A stretch of 64,000 bases of DNA from Actinomycetota bacterium (GTDB lineage Bacteria; Actinomycetota; CADDZG01; JAHWKV01). The notes under the pieces are model-generated. The model did not search any database and had not been told where the DNA came from. It saw nothing but the letters and a program-made list of their open reading frames with translations. The stretch spans positions 656,986 to 720,985 of the forward strand of contig JAUJPC010000001.1 of NCBI GenBank assembly GCA_030447305.1. Reading direction: 5' to 3'. How positions within the stretch are numbered: position 1 is the first letter of the stretch; every line of letters begins with the position of its first letter. A program made the position numbers and the translations under genes. Positions 24,155-32,866 of the stretch are shown here, piece by piece.

Positions 24155-25296
24155 GCTTTCTAACCGGAGTGGCACTCTTTATCGGCACCCTGTTGCTGAT
24201 GGTCACCTTTCACGAGTTCGGTCACTACGCGACCGCTCGCAGGTTCGGCATCAAGGTCGAGGAGTTCTTCGTGGGCTTCGGTCCCCGCCTCTTCTCCAGA
24301 TGGCGGGGTGAGACCGAATTCGGAGTGAAGGCGATCCTTCTCGGCGGCTACGTGAAGATCGCCGGCATGAACCCGTTCCAGGAGGTCCCTCCGGAGGAGC
24401 TGCCTCGCACGTTCGGCTCCAAGCCGGCATGGCAGCGGGCAATCGTGCTGCTCGCCGGCTCCTTCACCCATTTCATCCTCGCTACGGTCGTGTTTGCCGG
24501 GCTCATCGGGACCTCCGGTATCCCCGAGCTGACGACAGGGGTCGAGGAGGTCGCCGAGCAGGTCGGCGACAAGCAGGGCCCGGCTAAGGTTGCCGGCTTG
24601 AGGCCCGGTGACCGGCTGGTTTCCATCGACGGCACCCGGATCACGGAGTGGGAGCAGGTCCGCGGCCTTATCCAGCCCAACAGCAACCGGACGCTTACCT
24701 TCGAGGTCGAAAGGGACGGAGAGATTCTCGAGCTCCCGGTGACCCCGGTTGAGGCCGAGGCGGTCACGAACCCGAACAACCCCGAGCAGAAAGAGGTGGT
24801 CGGTCAGATCGGCGTGCTGCCCATAGTCGAGACCGTGAAGGGTGGTCCCATCTGGGCCATAGGGCAAGGCCTGAAAACCACCGGCGACGCCATTTGGCGA
24901 AGCATCATGGGAACCGGCATGATCTTCACCTCGATCGACGACGTCTTTGGCGCCCTGGGCGGCACCGGGGAGCGTGAGATCACCGAGGAGCAGCCGGTGG
25001 GATTGGTGGGCGCGGCCCGACTGGCCGGTCAGGCGACCTCGGCGGGGGCGGTGGAGAGCCTGGTCTCGTTCCTCGGGTACTTCATCGTCTTCGTCGGCGT
25101 GATCAACCTCGCGCCGCTGCCGCCGCTGGACGGTGGGCACCTGCTGATCCTGGGGCTTGAGAAGCTAACCCGGCGCAACATCGACCCGAAGAGGGTCCTG
25201 CCCTTCGCCGGCGTGGTGCTGGGGTTCCTGGTGATGCTCACCTTTGCTCTGCTCTTCCTCGATCTGGCTCGGCCTCTGGGTAATCCATTTCAGTAA
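24151..25296 (+). CDS. rseP: Site-2 intramembrane metalloprotease RseP/Rip1
   Basis: Zinc protease that cuts transmembrane anti-sigma factors and signal peptides within the membrane. Seen: 381 aa from a TTG overlapping the dxr stop. HEFGH (zinc ligands and Glu) sits in the first helix, followed by a PDZ domain (GLRPGDRLVSIDG). The second active-site motif is NLAPLPPLDGGHLL, with the zinc-binding Asp. Four membrane helices are apparent. In related genomes ispG follows, but here proS comes next after a 41-bp gap. Confidence 0.95.
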   Translation: MSFLTGVALFIGTLLLMVTFHEFGHYATARRFGIKVEEFFVGFGPRLFSRWRGETEFGVKAILLGGYVKIAGMNPFQEVPPEELPRTFGSKPAWQRAIVLLAGSFTHFILATVVFAGLIGTSGIPELTTGVEEVAEQVGDKQGPAKVAGLRPGDRLVSIDGTRITEWEQVRGLIQPNSNRTLTFEVERDGEILELPVTPVEAEAVTNPNNPEQKEVVGQIGVLPIVETVKGGPIWAIGQGLKTTGDAIWRSIMGTGMIFTSIDDVFGALGGTGEREITEEQPVGLVGAARLAGQATSAGAVESLVSFLGYFIVFVGVINLAPLPPLDGGHLLILGLEKLTRRNIDPKRVLPFAGVVLGFLVMLTFALLFLDLARPLGNPFQ

Positions 25297-25325
25297 CCCC
25301 TCCGGCGGTCCCCATAGCATCCGGA

Positions 25326-25331
25326 TAGGCT
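25326..25331 (+). promoter_or_regulatory. -10 box of proS (leaderless)
   Basis: TAGGCT ends 6 nt before the proS ATG, and there is no ribosome binding site in the leader. Confidence 0.35.
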
Positions 25332-25337
25332 GTCAAT

Positions 25338-26759
25338 ATGGCACTTCCCAAGCAGTCCGACGACTTTCCCGCGTGGTACCAGCAGGTGGTCAAGGGCGCC
25401 GAGCTGGCCGAGAACTCGCTGGCCCGCGGGTCGATGGTCATCCGGCCCTACGGGTACGCCTTGTGGGAGGCGATCCAGTCCGGGGTTGACCGGCGGATCA
25501 AGCGGACCGGACACTCGAATGTCTACTTCCCTCTGCTGATCCCCCAGAGCCTGCTGGACAAGGAAGCGGACCACGTTGAGGGCTTTGCGCCTCAGGTCGC
25601 CGTGGTCACCCATGGGGGAGGCTCCAAGCTCGAGGAGCCGCTTATCATCCGGCCCACCTCCGAGACGATCATCTGGGCCACCTACGCGAAGTGGATCCAG
25701 AGCTACCGGGACCTGCCGCTGCTCTACAACCAGTGGGCAAATGTCGTGCGCTGGGAGATGAGGACGCGCCTGTTCCTAAGGACCTCCGAGTTCCTATGGC
25801 AGGAGGGCCACACCGCCCACGAGACAGCGGACGAGGCCATCGCCGAGGCGCGGATGATCCTGTTGGACGTCTACCGGGAGACGGTGGAAGAGGACTTTGC
25901 CATACCGGTCCTCGCCGGCCGCAAGACCGAGTCCGAGCGGTTTCCCGGCGCCATTGAGACGCTGGCCATCGAAGCACTGATGCGCGACGGCAAGGCGCTT
26001 CAGGCCGGCACCTCACACTACCTCGGCCAGAACTTCGCGAAGGCGTACGGCGTGCAGTTCCTGGGCCGGGACGGCCAGCAGGATTTCCCCTACGCAACGT
26101 CGTGGGGGGTATCGACCCGTCTGGTCGGCGGACTGATCATGGCGCACGGGGATGACAAGGGCCTGAAGCTGCCGCCACGCCTGGCTCCGTTCCAGGTTGT
26201 GATAGTGCCGATCTACCGGGACGAGCAGAAGGGTACCGTACTCGAAGCGGTCAAGCGGATCTCCGACTCATTGGGCGACGTCCGCGTCAAGATCGACGAC
26301 CGGGAGGAGCACCGTCCCGGATACAAGTTCAACGAGTGGGAGCTCAAGGGAGTGCCGGTGCGCCTCGAGATTGGCCCCCGGGACCTGGAGGCGGGACAGG
26401 TGATGGCGTACCGCAGGGACACCGGTGAGAAGAGTGCCGTTCCCCTGACGTCTTTGCCGTCCGCCGTGCCGGACCTGCTTGCCGACATACACAGGTCGCT
26501 GTTTCAGTCGGCGCTGGAGTTTCGGTCGGAGCATACTTTCGCGCCGGGGTCGTACGCGGAGCTGACCGACCTGCTGTCGTCCGGGAGCGGGTTCGTCCAG
26601 GGCGGCTGGTGCGGGAGCCCGGAGTGCGAGGACAAGGTTAAAGACCAAACCAAGGCCACGATTCGAGTGTTGCCGCTCGATTCCGAGGCGCAGGAGGGCC
26701 ACTGCGTGGTCTGCGGTTCTCCGGCCATCGAGCTGGCGACCTGGGCCCAGTCGTACTAG
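25338..26759 (+). CDS. proS: Prolyl-tRNA synthetase, archaeal/eukaryote-type (ProS type 3)
   Basis: Charges tRNA-Pro. Seen: 473 aa. Class II motif 1 lies around GSMVIRPYGYALWEAIQ, motif 2 around RTRLFLRTSEFLWQEGHTAH, and GTSHYLGQNFAKAYGVQF and SWGVSTRLVGGLIM follow. An anticodon-binding domain is next, then a C-terminal zinc-binding extension with Cys pairs (WCGSPECE and CVVCG). The large editing insertion of bacterial-type ProRS is absent. This marks the archaeal/eukaryotic class, found only in a subset of bacteria. The start lies 6 nt after a TAGGCT box. Confidence 0.95.
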   Translation: MALPKQSDDFPAWYQQVVKGAELAENSLARGSMVIRPYGYALWEAIQSGVDRRIKRTGHSNVYFPLLIPQSLLDKEADHVEGFAPQVAVVTHGGGSKLEEPLIIRPTSETIIWATYAKWIQSYRDLPLLYNQWANVVRWEMRTRLFLRTSEFLWQEGHTAHETADEAIAEARMILLDVYRETVEEDFAIPVLAGRKTESERFPGAIETLAIEALMRDGKALQAGTSHYLGQNFAKAYGVQFLGRDGQQDFPYATSWGVSTRLVGGLIMAHGDDKGLKLPPRLAPFQVVIVPIYRDEQKGTVLEAVKRISDSLGDVRVKIDDREEHRPGYKFNEWELKGVPVRLEIGPRDLEAGQVMAYRRDTGEKSAVPLTSLPSAVPDLLADIHRSLFQSALEFRSEHTFAPGSYAELTDLLSSGSGFVQGGWCGSPECEDKVKDQTKATIRVLPLDSEAQEGHCVVCGSPAIELATWAQSY

Positions 26760-26794
26760 CGGCTGGGACACATCCCGGGTCCCGCGCGAGGTGG

Positions 26795-26800
26795 CACAAT
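26795..26800 (+). promoter_or_regulatory. -10 box of the PLDc_N-like gene (leaderless)
   Basis: CACAAT, preceded by TGG in the extended -10 position, ends 6 nt before the GTG at 26807. No Shine-Dalgarno sequence is present. Confidence 0.4.
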
Positions 26801-26806
26801 CAGTGG

Positions 26807-27319
26807 GTGTTCTACGGTGCAGCGTTCCTGTTCTCACTTGCCCTGTTGCTTTTTGCGGTGCTCGACTGCATCGCCACCGAAGCGTCCCTTTGCCGCTACC
26901 TCCCCAAGCCGCTGTGGATCATGTTGATCATCTTCCTGCCGACCGTCGGCTCGGTTGCGTGGCTGCTGCTCGGCAGGCCGGAGAAGACGACGTCGTATCC
27001 CGGCCACACCAGTTCGAGGCCGGGCCCTCCGGCGGCCCGGCCGAGACGGCCGCTCGGACCGGACGACGACCCCAGGTTTGCCGAGATGTCGGGTGGAACG
27101 GCGCGCTCGGCGCCGGGGGTGCCGGCGAAGGAGCCGGAGCCGGCGAAGGAGCCGGCCGGGTCGGACCCGCCGACGACCCCCAGCGACGCCAATCCGTCCG
27201 ATACACCCGGACCCGAACATGGGGTGAATGAGCTTAGAGCCTGGGAAGAGGACCTTCGTCGACGAGAGGAGGAGCTGCGCCGCAAGCTGGAGGGGAGTAT
27301 ACCTCCGGTGCAGGAGTAG
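26807..27319 (+). CDS. Small membrane protein with PLDc_N-like N-terminus
   Basis: Function unknown. Seen: 170 aa from a GTG. Two hydrophobic helices (about 3-20 and 34-55) enclose LCRYLPKPLWIMLIIFLPTVGS and end WLLLGRP, the pattern of the phospholipase D nuclease N-terminal (PLDc_N) domain found alone in many Actinobacteria. The remaining ~110 residues are a Pro/Ala/Gly/Asp-rich cytoplasmic linker with a duplicated AKEPEPAKEP block, then a short charged helix (WEEDLRRREEELRRKLEG). It is convergent with acpS. Confidence 0.75.
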   Translation: MFYGAAFLFSLALLLFAVLDCIATEASLCRYLPKPLWIMLIIFLPTVGSVAWLLLGRPEKTTSYPGHTSSRPGPPAARPRRPLGPDDDPRFAEMSGGTARSAPGVPAKEPEPAKEPAGSDPPTTPSDANPSDTPGPEHGVNELRAWEEDLRRREEELRRKLEGSIPPVQE

Positions 27320-27362
27320 GAGGTCGAGCCGCCGGCTCATCCCTATGGGATACCCGTATCAG

Positions 27363-27725
27363 TCAGTCGACAAGAAGCACCTCAGCAATGGCGACCCCGG
27401 CATCGTGCGCCATCGAGACCAGGGCGGTGCATTCGCCGGCCAGCTCCGCCGCATGACCGGTCAGCAAGAGCGACGGCCGGGCTCGGTTTTCTCCCGACAC
27501 AACCTCCACCTCGGTCCACGAGATCCCCGGCCAGCCGGTGCCCAGGGCTTTGAAGGTCGCCTCCTTCGCCGCCACCCGCGCCGCGAAGTGCTGCGCGGGA
27601 TTCGCCCTGCTCAGACAGTACGACTGCTCGCCCGGCGTGAACAGCCGGCCGGCCAGCCGCGGCCATCTCTCCATTCGGTCCTTGAGGCGCGCAACACCGA
27701 CGATGTCAACGCCCAGTCTGATCAT
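27363..27725 (-). CDS. acpS: Holo-[acyl-carrier-protein] synthase
   Basis: Transfers 4'-phosphopantetheine from CoA to the Ser of AcpP. Seen: 120 aa. LGVDIVGVARL holds the Mg-binding Asp, and FAARVAAKEATFKALG holds the second metal ligand and catalytic Glu/Lys. It is the last gene of the minus-strand fatty-acid operon, 23 bp after fabF, so carrier protein and its activating enzyme are produced together. Confidence 0.95.
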   Translation of the reverse strand: MIRLGVDIVGVARLKDRMERWPRLAGRLFTPGEQSYCLSRANPAQHFAARVAAKEATFKALGTGWPGISWTEVEVVSGENRARPSLLLTGHAAELAGECTALVSMAHDAGVAIAEVLLVD

Positions 27726-27748
27726 CGGCCCGCCCCGAGGGCTGGAAC

Positions 27749-28984
27749 CTACGCTTTGCCGAACGCTATAGAGGCGTTGTGGCCGCCGAACCCGAAGGTG
27801 TTGATGATGGCCGCATCGATCTTGGCGGGTCGGGCCTCGTTCGGGACGACGTCCAGGTCACATGCAGGGTCGGGGGTTTCATAGTTCGTCGTGGGAGGCA
27901 GCGTCTGGTGCACCAGCGCCATGATCGTGGCCGCGGCTGCGGTTGAGCCGGCGGCACCCAGCAGGTGTCCGGTCATCGACTTGGTCGACGATGTCGGGGG
28001 AGGCGAGTCTCCGAACACTTTGCGGATCCCGTTGGTCTCCGCTGCATCGCCTAACGAGGTGGCGGTGCCGTGCGCCGAGATGTATCCGACATCGCCGGGC
28101 ACCAGCTCGGCATCTGCAAGCGCCATGTGCATGCAGGCTGCAGCGCCCACGCCTTCAGGCTGCGGCATCACAAGGTGATGGGCATCGGCCGACAACCCAT
28201 AGCCCAGAACCTCCGCAAGGATCTTTGCGCCCCTCGCCTTGGCGGCGTCCCACGCCTCGAAGATCAGCACGGTCGACCCTTCGGCAAGCACGAACCCGTC
28301 CCGGTTCAGGTCGAACGGCCGGGAGGCGTGCTGCGGATCGTCGTTGCGCTTGGAAAGTGCGCGGGCGGCACAGAAGGCCGCCAGTCCCAGGGGGGTGATG
28401 GGCGTCTCCGTTCCGCCGGTCACGACGATGTCGGCGTGGCCGTTCCGGATGTGGTCGATAGCCCTGGCCATGGCGTTTCCGCTTGCCGCGCAGGCGGTCA
28501 CGGTTGCCTCGTTGGGACCCTGGAAGCCGAACTCGATCGCGACCGCCCCGGAGGCGGAGTTCGCCATCATTCGGGCGATGAGGTCCGGGGCCACGGATCG
28601 AGGACCCTTGGTGTTCAGGTTCATGGTGTCTTCTTCGATCAGCCGCAGGCCACCGACGCCGGAGCCGATCACCACCCCCACCCGGGAGGGGTCGGGATCC
28701 GACGGATTCAGGCCGGCGTGGTCCAGTGCCATCTTAGAAGCCGCGAAAGCGAACTGAGTGAAGAGCTCCATGCGCCGCGACCGGCGGGCCTCGATGAAGT
28801 CTTCGATCTTGAAGTCCTTGACCTCAGCGGCGAAGTTGACCGCGAACCCGGTGGTGTCGAACTGGGTTACGGGCCCGGCACCGGAACGGCCCGCCCGAAT
28901 CGAGTCCCAGAATGGGTCGATGCCGATTCCCACTGGGGTTACGGGTCCAATGCCGGTTACGGCAATCCGGCGCTTCTCAGGCAT
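27749..28984 (-). CDS. fabF: 3-oxoacyl-[acyl-carrier-protein] synthase II
   Basis: Elongating condensing enzyme of type II fatty-acid synthesis. Seen: 411 aa with the Cys-His-His triad in ACAASGNAMARAI, SAHGTATSLGDAAE and KSMTGHLLGAAGS, and the C-terminal NTFGFGGHNASIAF. It overlaps acpP by 8 bp. Acyl-chain specificity cannot be read from sequence. Confidence 0.96.
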   Translation of the reverse strand: MPEKRRIAVTGIGPVTPVGIGIDPFWDSIRAGRSGAGPVTQFDTTGFAVNFAAEVKDFKIEDFIEARRSRRMELFTQFAFAASKMALDHAGLNPSDPDPSRVGVVIGSGVGGLRLIEEDTMNLNTKGPRSVAPDLIARMMANSASGAVAIEFGFQGPNEATVTACAASGNAMARAIDHIRNGHADIVVTGGTETPITPLGLAAFCAARALSKRNDDPQHASRPFDLNRDGFVLAEGSTVLIFEAWDAAKARGAKILAEVLGYGLSADAHHLVMPQPEGVGAAACMHMALADAELVPGDVGYISAHGTATSLGDAAETNGIRKVFGDSPPPTSSTKSMTGHLLGAAGSTAAAATIMALVHQTLPPTTNYETPDPACDLDVVPNEARPAKIDAAIINTFGFGGHNASIAFGKA

Positions 28985-29228
28985 TGGATGTCACCTTGTT
29001 GGACAACAGGTCGGCCGCCTGGCCGAGCGTCGTCACGTCCTCGAGCTCCTCATCGGAGACCTCGATGGAGAACCTCTCCTCGACGGCCATAACCACTGTC
29101 ATCAGGTCGATGGAGTCCAATCCCAGGTCCTCGAACAGGTTTGCGTCCTCGGTGACCGTGCCGGCGTCGACCTTCAGCCTGTCTACCAGCACGTCCTTCA
29201 GTGCACTAAGAACATCTTCCCTTGCCAT
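28977..29228 (-). CDS. acpP: Acyl carrier protein
   Basis: Carries growing acyl chains on a phosphopantetheine arm. Seen: 83 aa, acidic, with the attachment Ser in DLGLDSIDLMTVVM and a four-helix pattern. AAGGAGA about 8 nt upstream is a strong ribosome binding site. The 53-bp gap after fabG, the largest in the operon, could also hold an internal promoter to supply the high ACP level. It overlaps fabF by 8 bp. Confidence 0.96.
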   Translation of the reverse strand: MAREDVLSALKDVLVDRLKVDAGTVTEDANLFEDLGLDSIDLMTVVMAVEERFSIEVSDEELEDVTTLGQAADLLSNKVTSNA

Positions 29229-29281
29229 ATCGATCTCTCCTTAGTTTGAGTAAATCTATCCCCTGGAGCCCGGCGGAACAC

Positions 29282-30004
29282 CTAAATAATGCCGCCGTTG
29301 ATTCCGATGACCTGCCCGGTCAGATAGCTTGCCCGCGCGCAGAACCGCACGGCTTCCGCCGCCTCTTCTGCCGAGGCGGAGCGACCCATAGGAATCCGGC
29401 TCATCAAGGCATTCCGCGCCGCCTGGGGCAGCCTGTCTACGAAATCGGTCTCCACCAGCCCGGGGGCCACGACGTTGACCGTTATCCCCTTGGCGGCGAC
29501 CTCCATCGCCAGAGCCTTGGAGAACCCGACGAGCCCTGCTTTGGCGGCGGCGTAGTTGGCCTGCCCCGGGTTGCCCGTGGTGCCGACGACCGACCCGATG
29601 CTGATCACGCGGCCCCACCGGCCTTTCAGCATGCCCGGAAGCGCCCGCTTGGTGCAGCGAAAGGCCCCCTTAAGCGTCACGTCTATAACCTCATCCCACG
29701 CCGTTTCGCTCATCCGCATCAGCAGGCCGTCCTTGGTGATGCCGGCGTTGTTGACCAGGATCTCCACGGGGCCCATCGCCTGCTCGATCTCCTCGAACGC
29801 TCCGGCGACGCTTTCGGTGCTCGATACGTCGATGTTGAACTCCATCGAGCCTTCGCAGAGGGCCACAGTCTCCCTTGCGCCGTCCTTGTTACCCCGGTAC
29901 CCGACTGCCACCCTCGTGCCCTCGGCGGCCAGGCAAACCGCGCTGGCCCGTCCGATGCCGCTGCCGGCGCCGGTTACCAGGGCAACGCGCCCTTCGAGAC
30001 TCAC
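29282..30004 (-). CDS. fabG: 3-oxoacyl-[acyl-carrier-protein] reductase
   Basis: NADPH-dependent reduction of beta-ketoacyl-ACP. Seen: 240 aa of the SDR family, with the TGAGSGIGRA cofactor loop, NNAG, catalytic Ser in SIGSVVG and YAAAK, and the C-terminal YLTGQVIGINGG. It overlaps fabH by 4 bp, which places it within the coupled fab operon. Confidence 0.95.
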   Translation of the reverse strand: MSLEGRVALVTGAGSGIGRASAVCLAAEGTRVAVGYRGNKDGARETVALCEGSMEFNIDVSSTESVAGAFEEIEQAMGPVEILVNNAGITKDGLLMRMSETAWDEVIDVTLKGAFRCTKRALPGMLKGRWGRVISIGSVVGTTGNPGQANYAAAKAGLVGFSKALAMEVAAKGITVNVVAPGLVETDFVDRLPQAARNALMSRIPMGRSASAEEAAEAVRFCARASYLTGQVIGINGGII

Positions 30005-31026
30005 GCCGGCGTGGGTTCCAGCGTGGAAGCCATCGCCTCAGTTCCCGAGGCGATGGCGGGGGCCGGAAGAGTCCAGTTCATCCGGGCGGCTCCCCAGGAG
30101 TAACCGGCTCCGAATGCCACCATGAGCAGCCGGTCGCCTGGATTCAGCCTGCCGTCGGCCCACGCGTCGCACAGGGCAAGTGGGATCGAGGCGGCGGAGG
30201 TGTTTCCGTACCTCTGAATGTTCATGTAGACCTTCTCCGGGTCCACGCCTAGCTGCACCGCACACTCGTTGAGGATCCGGCGGTTGGCCTGGTGAGCCAC
30301 CAGGAGCTCGAACCCGTCCTTGCCGAAGCGCTCGGACAGCTCGCTCATCACCCGGACCGCATTGCGAAATACCTCCCGGCCCTGCATCTTGATGTTGAGG
30401 CAGGACGGGTCCCACGACTGTCCGCCGGCGGGAAGCTTGCTGCCTCCGCCGGGCACGTAGACCTGGTCGAGACCCGATCCGTCGGAGCCGAGCTCGAACT
30501 GAATCGGTTCCGCCGACTCGTCGGCCTCGAGAATCACTGCGGCGGCGGCGTCCCCGAACAGGGGAGCGGTCATGGCGTCGGAGGAATCGATGTGCCGGCT
30601 GAGGAGGTCGGCCCCCACCACCAGAACGCTGGTGGCTGCGCCGGAGCCGATGAGCGAGGCCCCGACGGAAAGGCCGTAGACGAATCCCGAGCACGCCGCC
30701 CCGAGGTCGAATGCACCGGCGCGGGTCGCACCGATGTTGTCCTGGATGATACTGGCAGTAGCCGGCAGCAGGTAGTCGGGCGTACAGGTCGCGCAGATCA
30801 CCATGGACAGGTTCTGAGAATCCAGCTCTGCTACCTCCAAGGCCTGCAGGCTGGCCGTGGTAGCAAGGCTGGAGGTCGACTCCTCCGGCGCCGCGTAGCG
30901 CCGCTCCCGGATCCCCGATCGCTGCTCGATCCACTCGGGATCGACGCCCGCCTGAGATGCAATCTCCCCGTTGGTGACGACTCGGGAGGGAACGGCCTTG
31001 CCCAGGCCCGTAATGGCTACTCTCAT
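30001..31026 (-). CDS. fabH: 3-oxoacyl-[acyl-carrier-protein] synthase III
   Basis: Starts fatty-acid synthesis by condensing an acyl-CoA with malonyl-ACP. Seen: 341 aa with the catalytic Cys in GAACSGFVYGLSVG, His in LVAHQANRRIL and Asn in YGNTSAASIPLAL. Priming substrate (straight or branched) cannot be deduced. It lies 18 bp after the lipoyl-like gene and overlaps fabG by 4 bp. Confidence 0.95.
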   Translation of the reverse strand: MRVAITGLGKAVPSRVVTNGEIASQAGVDPEWIEQRSGIRERRYAAPEESTSSLATTASLQALEVAELDSQNLSMVICATCTPDYLLPATASIIQDNIGATRAGAFDLGAACSGFVYGLSVGASLIGSGAATSVLVVGADLLSRHIDSSDAMTAPLFGDAAAAVILEADESAEPIQFELGSDGSGLDQVYVPGGGSKLPAGGQSWDPSCLNIKMQGREVFRNAVRVMSELSERFGKDGFELLVAHQANRRILNECAVQLGVDPEKVYMNIQRYGNTSAASIPLALCDAWADGRLNPGDRLLMVAFGAGYSWGAARMNWTLPAPAIASGTEAMASTLEPTPA

Positions 31027-31044
31027 TGTCGAATTGTAGTTGGG

Positions 31045-31338
31045 TTACTTCTGCCTAAGCCACAGCACCGGCTCTGAGCTACGGACGGGCGCTCCATCGG
31101 GCAGCATGTAACCCATCATCCAGCCGGCGAACGACGACCGGACGGGGACCTCCTGCCCGTTCGAGGACAGCACGCTGCCCACCACCTGGCCCTCCATCAC
31201 GTACTCTCCTTCGGAGGTGTAGGTCTTTTCGGGGGTCGGGGAGAAGATCCCGCTGCAGGGCGCCACGACGAGGCGCTCTTCGACTACGAGAGCCTCCCCC
31301 AGTGCTGAGTCGGAGTTGGTATCGGTCCAGGCCATCAT
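31045..31338 (-). CDS. Biotin/lipoyl-attachment-like domain protein without the acceptor lysine
   Basis: Seen: 97 aa. LVVAPCSGIFSP, a turn, GEYVMEGQVVGSVL, VPVRSSFAGWMMGYML and a second GAPVRSSEPVLWL form the two quasi-symmetric halves of a biotinyl/lipoyl barrel. At the hairpin where carriers have (E/A)MKM or DK(A/V), the sequence is SSNGQEV and contains no Lys. The only lysines are in an early loop and at the C-terminus. It overlaps fabD by 4 bp (ATGA) and sits between fabD and fabH. It may be a structural or regulatory relative of the acetyl-CoA carboxylase carrier; a direct carrier role looks unlikely. Confidence 0.8.
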   Translation of the reverse strand: MMAWTDTNSDSALGEALVVEERLVVAPCSGIFSPTPEKTYTSEGEYVMEGQVVGSVLSSNGQEVPVRSSFAGWMMGYMLPDGAPVRSSEPVLWLRQK

Positions 31339-32282
31339 AGGGAAACTCCCGCCGGCTCGGTTTCGTATTTGATGTTCTTCCTCCTTGAGGTGAGCGCTAA
31401 AGATGTTGCCTCTTCGTCGTCGCTGACGCCGGCCAGCCCGGCCTCGGTGTCGATCTGGCGCACCAGACCTCGGAGCACCTTTCCCGGCCCGGTTTCAACG
31501 AATGTCTCAAAACCGTCGGCTCTCATCTGCCGCACCGCATCGGTGAACCTAACCGGTGCGGTGATGGCTTTCACCAGCAGGTCCTTGATCTCCGACGGGT
31601 CGGTGTGAGCGACCCCGTCGGCGTCGCAGTACACCGGACACTTCGGCGCCACGATGGTCACCTCGGCCAGCGCTTTTTCGAACGTCTCCCGAGCCGGCTG
31701 CATCAGCGGGCAGTGGGCGGCGACCGGAACCTTGATACGGACCACCCGCTTGGCACCCGCTTCCATGCAACGCTTGGCGGCCTCGGCCAGCCCCCGGTCA
31801 CGGCCGGAGATCACCGTCTGCTTCGGCGAGTTGTAGTTGGAGATCCACACGTCGCCCTCTTCGCTGCAGATCTCGGCAATTACCGCCGGGTCGAGCCCGA
31901 TAACGGCGGCCATTCCCCCCTCGTTGCGGCGGCCGGCGTCGGTCATTGCCTTGCCCCTCAACGCGACGAGGCGCAGGGCTTCGTCGAACTCGAGGGCTCC
32001 CGCTATTACCAGGGCCGGAAACTCGCCAAGGCTGTGGCCCACGACCGCTTGCGGCTCCATGCCCAGCGCCTGCATCTTTCGGCCGATCGCCACCTCGGTG
32101 AGGAACAGGGCCGGCTGAAGGACGTCGGGAGCCCAGGCGGGATCGGGGTCCGTTGTACAGAGCCGTTCCAGGTCCCGGGACATCACCTTGCGGCTGCCCT
32201 TGAAAAGGTCGGCAGCGCCTTCGATCTCAAGGGCCATGCCTGCCTTTTGGGAGCCTTGTCCGGGAAACATCCAGGCAATCAT
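31335..32282 (-). CDS. fabD: Malonyl-CoA:ACP transacylase
   Basis: Loads malonyl groups on ACP. Seen: 315 aa. MFPGQGSQKAGM at the N-terminus, the catalytic Ser in GHSLGEFPAL, Arg in LVALRGKAM, and His in VAAHCPLM are present. The C-terminal ~20 residues are an extra basic/acidic tail. Its start overlaps the end of the ECF sigma gene by 4 bp, so both are translated from one message. Confidence 0.95.
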   Translation of the reverse strand: MIAWMFPGQGSQKAGMALEIEGAADLFKGSRKVMSRDLERLCTTDPDPAWAPDVLQPALFLTEVAIGRKMQALGMEPQAVVGHSLGEFPALVIAGALEFDEALRLVALRGKAMTDAGRRNEGGMAAVIGLDPAVIAEICSEEGDVWISNYNSPKQTVISGRDRGLAEAAKRCMEAGAKRVVRIKVPVAAHCPLMQPARETFEKALAEVTIVAPKCPVYCDADGVAHTDPSEIKDLLVKAITAPVRFTDAVRQMRADGFETFVETGPGKVLRGLVRQIDTEAGLAGVSDDEEATSLALTSRRKNIKYETEPAGVSL

Positions 32283-32830
32283 GAGACCTGCTTCTTCAGC
32301 GTAGCCAGGGTCCGGTGTACGAGCACCCGGGCCGATGCCTCCGTCCGGCCGAGGGCCTGCGCAATTTCGGCGTGGGAAAGCTCCTCCACGAACCGCAGGA
32401 TCATGGCGTGGCGCTGCTCTGGGGGAAGCGTGCGCACGGCGCTCAGCATCCGGGCAATCTGCTCTTCGTCGACGAGCGCCTGGCTCAGGTCGGAGTCCTC
32501 AGCGTTCTCGGACGCCGGCTCGCCGATCTCTTCGATAGAGACGGTGGCGACGAACTTGCGGCTGTGGTTGGCGCTGGCATTCCGGGCGGAGGTGAATAGC
32601 CATGCTGCGATCTCCGGCTCGCCCGGCTCGCGGGGAGACATGTGCTTCAGCGCCTGGGAAAAGACCTGAGCGGTGAGGTCCTCAGCGTCGTGGTGGTTGC
32701 GAACTCGCTTGAGGACGTAGGCGTGGACCGGCTTAACGTACCTGGAGTAAACTTCCTTGAACGCAGAATCTTTCCAGGTAACCTGCGGACGACGCAGACG
32801 GCCTACCGCCTTCGGGATTTTTTCGCTCAC
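32279..32830 (-). CDS. ECF-type RNA polymerase sigma factor leading the fab operon
   Basis: Group 4 sigma factor. Seen: 183 aa. Region 2 is FKEVYSRYVKPVHAYVLKRV then HHDAEDLTAQVFSQAL; region 4 is LPPEQRHAMILRFVEELSHAEIAQALGRTEASARVLVHRTLATL. A 35-residue acidic linker separates them. No membrane-bound anti-sigma gene is adjacent, which is unusual for ECF factors. The GTG at 32830 overlaps no other gene, and the stop overlaps the fabD start by 4 bp. Co-translation with fabD suggests control of envelope-lipid supply or autoregulation of the operon. The target promoters are unknown. Confidence 0.88.
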   Translation of the reverse strand: MSEKIPKAVGRLRRPQVTWKDSAFKEVYSRYVKPVHAYVLKRVRNHHDAEDLTAQVFSQALKHMSPREPGEPEIAAWLFTSARNASANHSRKFVATVSIEEIGEPASENAEDSDLSQALVDEEQIARMLSAVRTLPPEQRHAMILRFVEELSHAEIAQALGRTEASARVLVHRTLATLKKQVS

Positions 32831-32866
32831 TTAGAGAAGGACACGAGGAAATGCCAAACGTTACGA

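Noticed and set aside
27228..30125. Plus-strand open frames across the fab operon
   Set aside because: They are mirror images of acpS, fabF, acpP and fabG and have no motif of their own.
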